A DNA stretch of 64,000 nucleotides from NCBI GenBank assembly GCA_013350335.1, contig CM023539.1, forward strand, positions 69,026,781 to 69,090,780, given 5' to 3'. The position numbers were made by a program, and so were the translations under genes. Positions 36,103 through 47,026 of this stretch are shown here, piece by piece. The stretch comes from Chimonanthus salicifolius. Its lineage: Eukaryota; Streptophyta; Magnoliopsida; Laurales; Calycanthaceae. The notes under the pieces were generated by a model. The model was not told where the DNA came from. It did no database searches and saw only the letters and a list, made by a program, of their open reading frames with translations. Position 1 is the stretch's first letter. Each line of letters opens with the position of its first letter.

Positions 36103-37598
36103 GGTTCGTCCATGGTGTTTGGCCGAATCCCATGGAAGAAGATTGTAGATTGGTTCAATGATTTAATGGAAAGATATGATTTGTTTTGTTGGTTTATGAA
36201 TATTGAAAACCTTGGAACAAGATCAAAGATGATCATGATAATTTGGAAAGGTTGATAGGATTGATCATAAGAATAGAAAAGAATGAGTGAGGTTCGGCCA
36301 TGGTATATGGCCGAACCCCACCAAATATTTATATGGATTTGAGGTTCTTGGACATTAAATCATGAGGACCGATTTATTAAATTTAAAGGACATGGGTTAT
36401 ATTTTGATGGAAGATTAATGGTGAATTTTAAATAAGAGTTATGGGAAATTCGAATGATAAAAACCATGGAGAATTATATTGTTTTTAAAAGAGTTTAAAA
36501 TGGAAGTTGGGAGGATCATGGGTTCGGCCATGATGTATGGCCGAACCCCATGAGGTTCTTTAAGGATATAATTTATTAAGGAATTTTTATGAGATGTTGG
36601 TTGATTGATTAAATAAAAAGATATGGGTTCTTGTTTAAATGAATGATAATGAATTGTTTCTATGGATGAGGTTCGGCCATGGTGCATGGCCGAACCCCAT
36701 TAGAGTTTGATTATGGAAACTATTTCAATTATGGAAAGATGAGATTAATTATAGAAAGCTTCCAATTATGGAAAGAGTTGCTAAAATTAGAAAGCATCCA
36801 AGTATGGAAAATGGTTGCTAAATTTGGAAAGCAATCTAAATATGGAAGGAAGGTTACTAATTTTGGAAGTTTCTATTTTTGGAGGGAGTTCGTTAAATTA
36901 GAAGGCTTCTAATTTTGGATGGTAAATATGGAAACCTTCTAATTATGGAAGGGTAGTTGATTCATTAAGAAACTTTCTAAATATGGACCTTTTAATTATG
37001 GACCCTAGATTAAAATGGAAGGTGGAGTTATTTTTGGAAGGAGTTTGATAATTTAGAAAGTCACACATCATAGGGTTCGGCCATGGTGTTTGGCCGAACC
37101 CCATGAACCAAGTTTATGAGCTAACATGGGTTGGAAAAACATGAAAGAGGTTTGGTTAATTTTAAGGAGTGGCAAAGTTGTAAATAAAGGTTAAATTGGA
37201 AGATCATGGGTTCGGCAATGATGTATGGCCGAACCCCATGAGGTCTTGTATGAACTTAAGTTGTTGAGAAAGTATTATGGACCATGCAATGGGTGAATGA
37301 TTTTAAAAGAAGCTATGGGTTATGTAAGCCATGAGTGGCAAAGTTGTAATACTTGTTAAAAATGGAAGTTTAGCTTTGTATGGCAATAAGGTAATTATAT
37401 GAGGAATTATGTGGAGAACTTAGATGTTTAGGATCTATGTATTTGGATCTAAACATGGGAATTGATTGGCGGACCTAGGGTTATGTACTTTGGATTAAAA
37501 TAAATAGAATATTAACTAAGGTTTGGACCAATGGCATTATTGTAATTATGGACAAAAATGGTAGACCATGGGTTTCGACCATGGTGTATGGCCGAACC
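36103..37598 (+). repeat. Hairpin array in 5' LTR of element 1
   Basis: Inverted repeats GGTTCGGCCAT-(5)-ATGGCCGAACC at 36103-36130 (mutated), 36291-36317, 36521-36547, 36670-36696, 37074-37100, 37209-37235 and 37571-37598. The equivalent array is in the 3' LTR (44343-45840 region). Confidence 0.92.
36700..37040 (+). repeat. Degenerate minisatellite AATTATGGAAA in LTR
   Basis: Words of the type TTATGGAAA, AAATTTGGAAAG and TTCTAATTATGGAAGG recur every 20-40 bases. The same block occurs at about 44945-45275 and 50255-50780. Confidence 0.75.
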
Positions 37599-38781
37599 CC
37601 ATGGGGTTTTGTTTATGGACTTAGAACCTTGTAAATCAAGTGGAACTTGTTGTTGATCTACTATTATATTATAAGGTAATGGGATCTCGCAAACGGTGCG
37701 CGATCGGTGAACGAATCTTGGACGAAAGACGCAAGGACTCGTGAACGGTCTTTGGTAGGATTCCACCTCTTTGAAACCATGGGTTTATGTACATTGCGCC
37801 TTATCTTATTTTTGATGAATTTATGCTGCAAAGGATATGATTTAAATTGTGATTTTAAATGCTATCTTTATATGAGGAAAAAACATGTGTTTTTAAATTA
37901 GATTTTCAATGCTATGTTTATGTTATAAAATAACATGTGTTTCATTGGCATCTTATGCATGGCATGGGGTGAAGGATTTGGTAACAGGAGGGTCCACACT
38001 CCGTCGGGGCATCCGAAAAACCTATGTGGTGTACCTTGATGTGCTTTTCCATCAAGAAGAAATCGGAGGGTCCACACTCCGCCGGGGCGTCCGGAAGACC
38101 TATGTGGTGGGTACATTATGTAAATGTGATGGGTGGGACTCATTGCATATTTGTCATCATTGCATGGCATGGATTTTATATGGTTTTGACATCACTATAT
38201 TATTATATATATTTTGTACTAACCATGTGTTAGCCGTAACTGGAATACCTACTGGACGTGTTGTTCTAACGCCCTACTTCTACCCTAGTTGATGATACAG
38301 GTAATCAGGGGAACGATGAATGTAAGACGGACCAGGCATAGGAGCTTGGAAGACTTGTTTTACATGTTTTGAATAAAGTTACTCATGAACTTGTATTTGA
38401 GTATTTGGATTTCGGAATGTAATAACTTAGATTGTCGAATGATTTATTGGATAATTATGATGTTTTAATTATGGATAAGGACTTGACGTACTTTGCTATC
38501 TGAATAGAATAGAACTTGGTTCTATTATGATTCCGCCAATTGATGTTATGATTCCGTAGGTTATGATTTTTATTCCGCATCTTGATATTTCTATGTGTGA
38601 ACCATTTTAGTGGACTGAGTCCATGCACACATAGGGTTGGCCAGTTAAGGGTCAGACTTTGGAAGTTCAGACTTAGTTCGCGTCGTGACGTCCCGTGCTC
38701 TATCACTCTACTCTGTTATAAAAAAAAATATACTCTGAATTTACAGAAAAAAACGAGTGAAAAAGGGCGGGGCGTTACAGT

Positions 38782-38793
38782 TGGTATCAGAGC
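38782..38793 (+). other. Primer-binding site of element 1
   Basis: TGGTATCAGAGC two bases after the 5' LTR. Confidence 0.92.
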
Positions 38794-39052
38794 GAACCCG
38801 AAACTTGAATCTATCGGAGTAAATTAATCCGGTCTCGTGCATTAATTTTCTTCGTTAGACTCAGATGGATGATGGCAAAGGAAGTACAGTCAAAATAAAC
38901 GGATTATCAAACATAGCAACATAAGATATATTTCCCCAGAAAACAAAGCAAAAATCAAGAGTGCTTATCTGGAAATTTTCCCCAACAAGTAGGAAATACA
39001 AAATTTTGTTTATGGAAACTAAGTGTTGATGTTTTCAATGACTTAGGGAAAA

Positions 39053-39897
39053 ATGGCTCCAAGGGGAAGGCCAAGGAAAAATACCCGACAAAACTTAAAA
39101 AGGGGTGAAGAGGAGGAACGACGTTCTCATCATGAGGAGGAACAACATTCTCATCATGAGGAGGAGCAACATTCTTATCATGAAGAGGAAGAACAATCTC
39201 ACCACGAGTAGGAAGCAAGTAGCGTGAACATACCATTGGTACCTCCTGAATTGCAGAATTTGGTTCAAGCGGTGGTCACTTCGGTGCTTCAACAGCACCT
39301 GAATGAGAATAGAAGCACCAACGGGAACAATGACAGAAGCATGGTTAGGGATTTCCAACAACAGTGCCCTCTCTACTTCAAAGGAAGAGAAGGGGCTGTC
39401 GGAGAGGAAAACTGGCTGAAGAAGATTTCACAGATTCTGACTCTATTGAACATCACGAGTCATTCTCATAAGATTTTACTGGCCACATCACAACCAATTG
39501 AGGATGCTGGTAAATGGTGGGAGGTGATAGAGAAGCAGCGAGCACTCCTTCCGGAAGGAGAGAGGACTGCCATGACTTGGGAACAGTTCTCAGCCACCTC
39601 CTGGAACATTATTTTCCTGAGGAGGAGAATGAGCGCCAGACCCAGGCTTTTCTATCTTTGGTACGTGGTACCATGACGGTGGCAAAATACCACCAAGAGT
39701 TTCTCAGTTTATCTGTGTATGCATTCTATATGGTGGATACTGAGCATCGAAGGGCACGGAAGTTTGAGCGGGGCCTGCGGCCTAGCATAAGGGCCAAGGT
39801 AACTATATTCAAGGCACCCACATTGGCAGAAGTGGTCAGCAGGGCCACTATAGCAGAGCAGGAATTGGCTGAGTTGACGCGGTTTGACAATCGCTGA
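39053..39897 (+). pseudogene. gag remnant of element 1
   Basis: ATG at 39053 opens MAPRGRPRKNTRQNLKRG followed by three His/Glu-rich repeats (RSHHEEEQ, HSHHEEEQ, HSYHEEEE), broken by TAG at 39209. The same frame continues into the capsid-like retrotransposon gag domain (FQQQCPLYFKGREGAVGEENW, then GKWWEVIEKQR) to about 39585, where a frame change moves to HYFPEEENERQTQAFLSLVRG...AKYHQEFLSLS, ending at TGA 39895. The protein would form the element's particle around its RNA; this copy cannot make it whole. A further TAG follows at 39901 before the pol frame. Confidence 0.85.
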
Positions 39898-39903
39898 GTT
39901 TAG

Positions 39904-42180
39904 AGTGGGAGGGGTACGTTCCAGCCCAACAGGAGGTTCCGACCGAACTCTAGCAAACCCTCACCATCCACTGGGTCAACAGGGGGCTTTCTTCCCAACC
40001 ATCCCTCCCCATCTGCATTAGTCACTCAGGCTCCCAGAGGGGTGAACAACTGCTTTCATTGTGATCAGCTTGGTCATTTTAAAAGGGAATGTCCACAACT
40101 CAACAAACCCTCATATTCCAAAGGTTCATTTCGACCACCAATTAGGCCAGCTAATTCACGTGAAGACAGGACAGTTAATCAGGCGGGGCAGCCACCTACA
40201 GGATCTGAAGGGGTATTCACCTTAGCACCACCAACAACAGAGGATCACTCTGTGATTCAAGGTATGGCAGTAGTCAGTAGTTCCTACGCCTTTGTATTAT
40301 TTGATTCGGGAGCATTACACTGTTTTATATCTGCTGCATTTGTAACTGCTACTGGTACATTGGTACAAAAATTGTCCACATCATTCACTATTGTATCCCC
40401 CATCGGAGACACATCATTGGGACTTATATGCACAACAGTGAATATGAAACTTGCTGGACTCAGATTTGAGTTCAATTATTTGGTACTCAATATGTCGGAA
40501 TATGATATTATTTTCGGCATGGATTGGTTGGCTAACTTTAAGGCCAACATTGATTGTTATCATCGTAGGGTGACATTTTGGTTGCCCGAGGGAAAACAAC
40601 ATGTGGTACATACTAAAAAACAAAGCAGACTGCATAAAGGGTTGAATCATCTAGTATTGAACATTATCAGAATCAACAAGGCACCGGTGGTAGAACTTCC
40701 AGAAATAGTAAGGGACTATACGGATGTTTTTCCAAAGGAACTCCCTAGTTTGCCTCCCATGAGGGAGATCAATTTTGAAATCAGGCTATATCCTGGCACT
40801 GCACTAATGTCATTACCACATTACCGGATTGCACCAGCAGAGATGTCCGAATTAAAGAAGCAGATTGATGAACTGCTCGGATTGGGGTGCATTCGGAACA
40901 CTACATCTGCTTGGGGAGCTCTAGTTTTATTTGTAAAGAAGAATGATTGTTCACTTCATATGTGTGTGGAGTATCGAAAACTGAACCAGCTGATGGTCAG
41001 AAATAAATACCCTTTACCCAGGATCGATGACTTATTTTATCAACTTAAAGGTTCCAGTCATTTTTCTAAGATTGACTTGATGTCCGGATATCACCAAATC
41101 CGGGTTAGGGAGGAGGACATAGAGAAGACAGCCTTCAGAATGCGGTATGGGCTATATGAATTTGTAGTCATGCCGTTTGGACTCATCAATGCACCGGCTG
41201 TGTTCATGGATCTTATGAACAGGTTCTTCCGTCCTTGTTTGGATCAATTTGTTATTGTGTTTATTGACGACATTTTGATTTACTCCAAGACTCAGGAAGA
41301 ACATCCTGAGCACCTGAGAATAGTTCTGGACACTTTGAGGAAGAACAAACTATATGCTAAAGCCAGTAAATGTGAATTTTGGCTATCTGAGGTCAGCTTC
41401 TTGGGACATGTTATAGTAGAAGAAGGTATAGCCGTGGACCTGGCTAAGGTCACGGCAGTAAGAGATTGGAAAGCGCTAAAGAATGTAACAGAGATCCGTA
41501 GTTTCTTGGGATTGGCGGATTATTACAGGAAATTTATCATGAACTTCTCTAAAATTGCATCTCCATTGACTCGACTCACTCAGAAAGGAGTCAAATATGA
41601 GTGGTTAGATTTGTGTAACCAGATATTTGAAGAGCTGAAGACGAGACTTACCACTGCTCCTATCTTAATTTTGCCGGAAAAAGACAGGTGTTATGAGGTA
41701 CAATGCGATGCTTTAGGAGAGGGACTAGGATGTACACTCAGTCAAAGTAATCGTGCGGTGGCATATGGATCAAGACAGTTGAAAATACATGAACGTCTCT
41801 ATCCTACGCACGATCTAGAACTAGCCGCAGTGGTCTTCGCTCTCAAAAGCTGGAGACATTATCTTTATAACGAGAAATTTGAAGTGCTTTCAGATCATAA
41901 GAGCTTGAAATATTTGTTTGATCAAAAAGAGCTCAACTTAAGGCAGCGCAGATGGATGGAATATCTGGCGGATTATGAATTCGCACTTCGTTATCACCCT
42001 GGCAAGGCGAACAAGGTGGCAGATGCCCTCAGCCGTTTATCACATGCATCAGTGGCATGTCTGATCAGGACGGAACGGGAGATGTTGAATACCATTCGAG
42101 AGTTTAAACTTTACCTCAATAACCATGGGACTATCTACAATTTGATTATACGGTCCAACATGGTTACCAAGATTGAATAG
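39904..42180 (+). pseudogene. pol remnant of element 1: zinc knuckle, protease, RT, RNase H
   Basis: Open from after the TAG at 39901 to TAG at 42178. Counting from the GTG codon at 40042: CCHC knuckle ([14 protein letters not shown], residues 4-17), aspartic protease active site DSGA (about 88-91), RT with [10 protein letters not shown] and the FIDDIL catalytic box (about 406-411), RNase H with catalytic acidic residues in CDALGEG (about 555), [14 protein letters not shown] and VADALSR. The catalytic residues appear present, so this is the best preserved stretch of the element. It is separated from integrase by two in-frame TAG codons (42178 and 42184) where the related copy at 56715 has CAG. 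Confidence 0.92.
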
Positions 42181-42324
42181 GAATAGCGGACAGACCAGGA
42201 GGTGGAGGAGATTTGGGCCAAGATGTCTACTGGTGGAATCATACCTGAATGGGAGTTACAACCAGGACAGGGTCTTCTATTCTGAGGAAGGATTTATGTA
42301 TCTAAGAGCTGCAGAAAAGAGTTA

Positions 42325-43583
42325 TTGGTTGAGGCACATCAGATCAAACTCTCTATTCATCCGGGCAGCACTAAGATGTATCACGACCTGAAGAGACATT
42401 ATTGTTGGCACGGGCTCAAAAGAGATGTGGCAGAATTTGTAGCACATTGCTTAACTTGTCAAGAGGTTAAGACAGAACATCAGAAACCACCAGGGTTACT
42501 CAAACCCTTACCAGTGCCGGAATGGAAATGGGAGCACATCTCCATGGATTTTGTAACAGGGTTGCCAAGGTCATCAAAGGGCAACGATGCGATATGGGTC
42601 ATGGTAGACCGACTGATCAAGTCTGCCAATTTCATTCCTATTAAGATGACAGACTCATCTGAGACTTTGGGTCAGCGATATATCAAGGATATCATCAGGT
42701 TGCATGGTATACCTCGGACTATTATGTCTGACAGAGATGGTCGATTCACAGGCAGAGTATGGCAGAGCATGCAGTCGGCCATGGGAACAGACTTATTGAT
42801 TAGTACTACATTTCATCCACAGACTGATGGACAGTCTGAGAGGATAATACAAACACTGGAGGATATGCTGAGAGCATGTATGCTAGATTTCAAGGGTGGA
42901 TGGGAGGATCACTTGCTGTTGGTAGAATTCTCGTATAACAACAGTTACCAGGAAAGCCTCCAGATGGCACCATTTAAGGCATTATATGGTACACCATGTA
43001 GGTCACCAGTGTGCTGGACAGAGGCTGGTGAGCCTGCACTAATTGGACCTGAGTTAGTTGCAGAGACTACAGCGCAGATACAATTGATACGACAACATTT
43101 ATTGACTGCGCAGAGTCGTCAGAAGAGCTATGCTGACAAGAGAAGGAGGTTCCTTGAATTCGAAGTGGGAGACATGGTGTTCTTGAAAGTCTCGCCACGG
43201 AAGGGACACATGAGATTTGGAAAGAAAGGGAAATTATCGCCAAGATATGTGGGACCATTTTCTATTACAAAACGGATGGGGGACGTGGCTTATCAATTGG
43301 CACTCCCATCACAGTTGGCATCTTTACACGATGTGTTCCATATATCGATGTTGAGAAAGTATAATCCTGATCCTTCTCACGTACTGAATGTACAAGACAT
43401 AGAGGTCCAAAGTGACGTGACATACGTCAAGAAACCTGTCCGAGTGGTGGACACAGAACCAAGGGTGTTACGGAACCGAACAATCCAGTTTGTCAAGATA
43501 GTATGGGATCGACATGGCATTGAGGAGCTACATGGGAACTCGAATCAGAAATGAGAAAGGCTCATCCTGAGTTATTTGTGTAA
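42325..43583 (+). pseudogene. Integrase remnant of element 1 with chromodomain-type tail
   Basis: Open frame 42325-43554 of 409 residues starting at a GTG; upstream coding continues in frame but with stops. Zinc-binding HHCC at H5, H12, C42, C45. DD35E triad at D75 (SMDFVTGLP), D136 (SDRDGRF) and E172 (QSERI), all present. C-terminal GPFSITKRMGDVAYQLALP and HDVFHISMLRKY, then a chromodomain-like tail (QSDVTYVKKPVRVVDTEP...LRNRTIQFVKIVWDRHG). A frame change near 43529 disrupts the last chromodomain residues; the alternative frame ends with TAA at 43581. It would insert element cDNA, with the tail guiding it to marked chromatin. Confidence 0.9.
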
Positions 43584-43607
43584 ATGTCTGAAAACCCTAC
43601 TTCACTC

Positions 43608-43644
43608 GATTTTCGGGACGAAAATTTTGAAAAGAGGGTTGTAT
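43608..43644 (+). other. Polypurine tract region and conserved inverted repeat
   Basis: TTTTCGGGACGAAAA (a short inverted repeat, conserved before the 3' LTR of this type of element) and the purine tract GAAAAGAGGG (43629-43638) just upstream of the 3' LTR start at 43645. Equivalent sites at 58151-58184 and 63441-63475 (minus). Confidence 0.8.
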
Positions 43645-46600
43645 TGTAACACCTCGGATTTTCAATTTATTATTTTGTATAAAAATTATCCATTTAATTG
43701 ATGAATATGAGATATAGGACTTATTTGGATAAAGAATTGGGCCATGACCCTATTAGGACCCAATTAATTGTGGAATTGGTTTTATAAAAATTAAATGGGT
43801 TTGAATTAATTTAGTGATACATATTTAGTGATGCATTTAATTAAAAGATTATGCATGGCCGAATTTTAGATAATAAATATATAGGTTATGCGCATGGATT
43901 AGTATCCAAGGAAACTATCTAATTTAAATAGAGATAGGATTAAGGGAAGGTTCTTAAATAAGGAAGTGAGGTCGGCACTCACTAAACAAGGAAAGGTGCA
44001 CACGGCACGGGCTAAATAAGTCTTAGCCGTGTGGGGTTTTTATTAAAAGGAAAAGACAAGGGGCGCATGGCTTAAGGGATGGAGTAGCTATCTTAAGCAC
44101 TTCCTAAATTTGGATTAAGAGGAAGATTATAAAAGGGAGAGAGGGACAAGGCTCACGGTTTTACAACCCTTAGCCGAATTTTATTCCATCTCTCTCAATT
44201 GTTGATTTTCGGCTACATCAAGGAGAAGAAGAAGGCAGCCATCAAGAAGAAGAAGAAAGAGGCTAAGGAAAGAAGAAAGATTGGAAGAGCAAGAAAAGGT
44301 TGGTATTCTTATTTGATAATTTATTTTGAAATAAAGAACCATAGGGCTCGGCCACGGTGTTTGGCCGAACCCCATGGAAGAAGATTGTAGATTGGTTCAA
44401 TGATTTAATGGAAATATATGATTTTTTTTGTCGGTTTATGATTAATGAAAACCATGGAACAAGATCAAAGATGGTCATGATAATTTGGAAAGGTTGATAG
44501 GATTGATCATAAGAATAGAAAAGAATGAGTGAGGTTCGGCCATGGTATATGGCCGAACCCCACCAAATTTTTATATGGATTTGAGGTTCTTGGACATTAA
44601 ATCATGAGGACAGATTTATTAAATTTAACGGACATGGGTTATATTTTGATGGAAGATTAATGGTGAATTTTAAATAAGAGTTATGGGAAATTCGAATGAT
44701 AAAAACCATGGAGAATTATATTGTTTTTAAAAGAGTTTAAAATGGAAGTCGGGAGGATCATGGGTTCGGCCATGATGTATGGCTGAACCCCATGAGGTTC
44801 TTTAAGGATATAATTTATTAAGGAATTTTTATTAGATGTTGGTTGATTAATTAAATAAAAAGATATGGGTTCTTGTTTAAATGAATGATAATGAATTGTT
44901 TCTATGGGTGAGGTTCGGCCATGGTACATGGCCAAAACCCACTAGAGTTTAATTATGGAAACTATTTCAATTATGGAAAGATGAGATTAATTATAGAAAG
45001 CTTCCAATTATGGAAAGAGTTGCTACAATTAGAAAGCATCCAAGTATGGAAAATGGTTGCTAAATTTGGAAAGCAATCTAAATATGGAAAGAAGGTTACT
45101 AATTTTGGAAGTTTCTATTTTTGGAGGGAGTTCGCTAAATTAGAAGGCTTCTAATTTTGGATGGTAAATACGGAAACCTTCTAATTATGGAAGGGTGGTT
45201 GATTAATTAAGAAACTTTCTAAATATGGACCTTTTAATTATGGACCCTAGATTAAAATGGAAGGTGGAGTTATTTTTGGAAGGAGTTTGATAATTTAGAA
45301 AGTCACACATCATAGGGTTCGGCCTTGGTGTTTGGCCGAACCCCATGAACCAAGTTTATGAGCTAGCATGGGTTGGAAAAACATGAAAGAGGTTTGGTTA
45401 ATTTTAAGGAGTGGCAAAGTTGTAAATAAAGGTTAAATTGGAAGATCATGGGTTCGGCCATGATGTATGGCCGGACCCCATGAGGTCTTGTATGGACTTA
45501 AGTTCTTGAGAAAGTATTATAGACCATGCAACGGGTGAATCATTTTAAAAAAATCTATGGGTTATGTAAGCCATGAGTGGCAAAGTTGTAATACTTGTAA
45601 AAAATGGAAGTTTAGCTTTGTATGGCAATAAGGCAATTATATGAGGAATTATGTGGAGAATTTAGATGTTTAGGATCTATGTATTTGGATCTAAACATGG
45701 GAATTGATTGGTGGACCTAGGGTTATGTACTTTGGATTAAAATAAATAACTAAGGTTTGGACCAATGACATTATTGTAATTATGGACAAAAAAATGGTAG
45801 ACCATGGGTTTCAGCCATGGTCTATGGCCAAACCCCATGGGGTTTTATTTATGGACTTAGAACCTTGTAAATCAAGTGGGACTTGTTGTTGATCTACTAT
45901 TATATTATAAGGTAACGGGATCTTGCAAACGGTGCGCGATCGGTGAACGAATCTTGGGCGAAAGACGCAAGGACTCGTGAACGGTCTTTGGTAGGATTCC
46001 ACCTCTTTGAAACCATGGGTTTATGTACATTGTGCCTTATCTTATTTTTTGATGAATTTATGCTGCAAAGGATATGATTTAAATTGTGATTTTAAATGCT
46101 ATCTTTATATGAGGAAATAACATGTGTTTTTAAATATAATTTTCAATGCTATGTTTATGTTGTAAAATAGCATGTGTTTCATTGGCATCTCATGCATGGC
46201 ATGGGGTGAAGGATTTGGTAACCGGTGGGTCCACACTCCGTCGGGGAGTCCGAAAAACCTATGTGGTGTACCTTGATGTGCTTTTCCATTAGAAAGAAAT
46301 CGGAGGGTCCACACTCCGCCAGGGCGTCCGAAAGACCTATGTGATGGGTACATTTATGTACATGTGATGGGTGGGACTCATTGCATATTTGTCATCATTG
46401 CATGGCATGGATTTTACCTGGTTTTATATATTATGTTATAATATATGTTTTGTACTAACCATGTGTTAGCCGTAACTGGAATACCTACTGGGCGCGTTGC
46501 TCTAACGCCCTACTTCTACCCTAGTTGATGATACAGGTAATCAGCGGAACGATGAACGTAAGACGGACCAGGCATAGGAGCTTGGAAGACTTATTTAACA

Positions 46601-47001
46601 TGTTTTGAATAAAGTTACTCATGAACTTGTATTTGAGTATTTGGATTTCGGAATGTAATAACTTAGATGGTCGAATGATTTATTGGATAATTATGATGTT
46701 TTAGTTATGGATAAGGACTTGACGTACTTTGCTATCTGAATGGAATAGAACTTGGTTCTACTATGATTCCGGAAATTGATGTTATGATTTTGTAGGTTAT
46801 GATTTTTATTCCGCATCTTGATATTGCTATGTATGAACCATTTTAGTGGACTGAGTCCATGCACACATAGGGTTGGCCAGTTAAGGGTCGGACTTTGGAA
46901 GTTCCGACTTAGCTCGCATCGTGACGTCCCGCGCTCTATCACTCTACTCTGTTATAAAAAAAAATATACTCTGAATTTACAGGAAAAAGCGAGTGAAAAA
47001 G
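43645..47001 (+). repeat. 3' LTR of element 1
   Basis: TGTAACACCTCGG start; collinear with the 5' LTR to GAGTGAAAAAG at 47001, lacking the terminal GGCGGGGCGTTACA. Same TATA box, hairpin array and minisatellite. The CTTGATG stem-loop near 46273 has one arm mutated in this copy. Confidence 0.92.
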
Positions 47002-47026
47002 CGAGTGAAATATACTCTGAATTTAT
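47002..47026 (+). other. Filler duplication at the broken LTR end
   Basis: ATATACTCTGAATTTA (46964-46979) is repeated at 47010-47025, preceded by a second GCGAGTGAAA. It joins the truncated 3' LTR to an inverted LTR fragment and looks like a template-switch repair scar. Confidence 0.7.

Larger units (their letters stand above)
35404..38779 (+). repeat. 5' LTR of element 1 (3376 bp)
   Basis: Begins TATAACACCTCGG (the canonical TGTAACACC with G changed to A) and ends GGGGCGTTACA. TATA box at 35886; GAGAAGAAGAAGG-rich leader to about 36057, followed by GTTGGT; hairpin array 36103-37598; stem-loop 38035-38056; conserved CCAGTTAAG...CGCGTCGTGACG block near the end. Open frames in it (35939-36236, 36439-36912, 37512-38292, 38455-38827) reappear in the other LTR but look like non-coding repeats. 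Confidence 0.93.
35404..47001 (+). mobile_element. Nearly complete Tekay/Del-type chromovirus LTR retrotransposon (element 1)
   Basis: Layout: 5' LTR (35404-38779), primer site, leader, gag remnant, pol remnant (zinc knuckle, protease, RT, RNase H), integrase with chromodomain-type tail, purine tract, 3' LTR (43645-47001, lacking about the last 14 bases). The order protease-RT-RNase H-integrase identifies Ty3/gypsy, and the chromodomain-like tail after the ...LRKY motif places it in the chromoviruses, Tekay type by similarity. It is inserted in LTR C. The LTRs are very similar (about 97-98% in the stretches compared by eye), so insertion is fairly recent, but gag and pol are broken. Confidence 0.92.
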
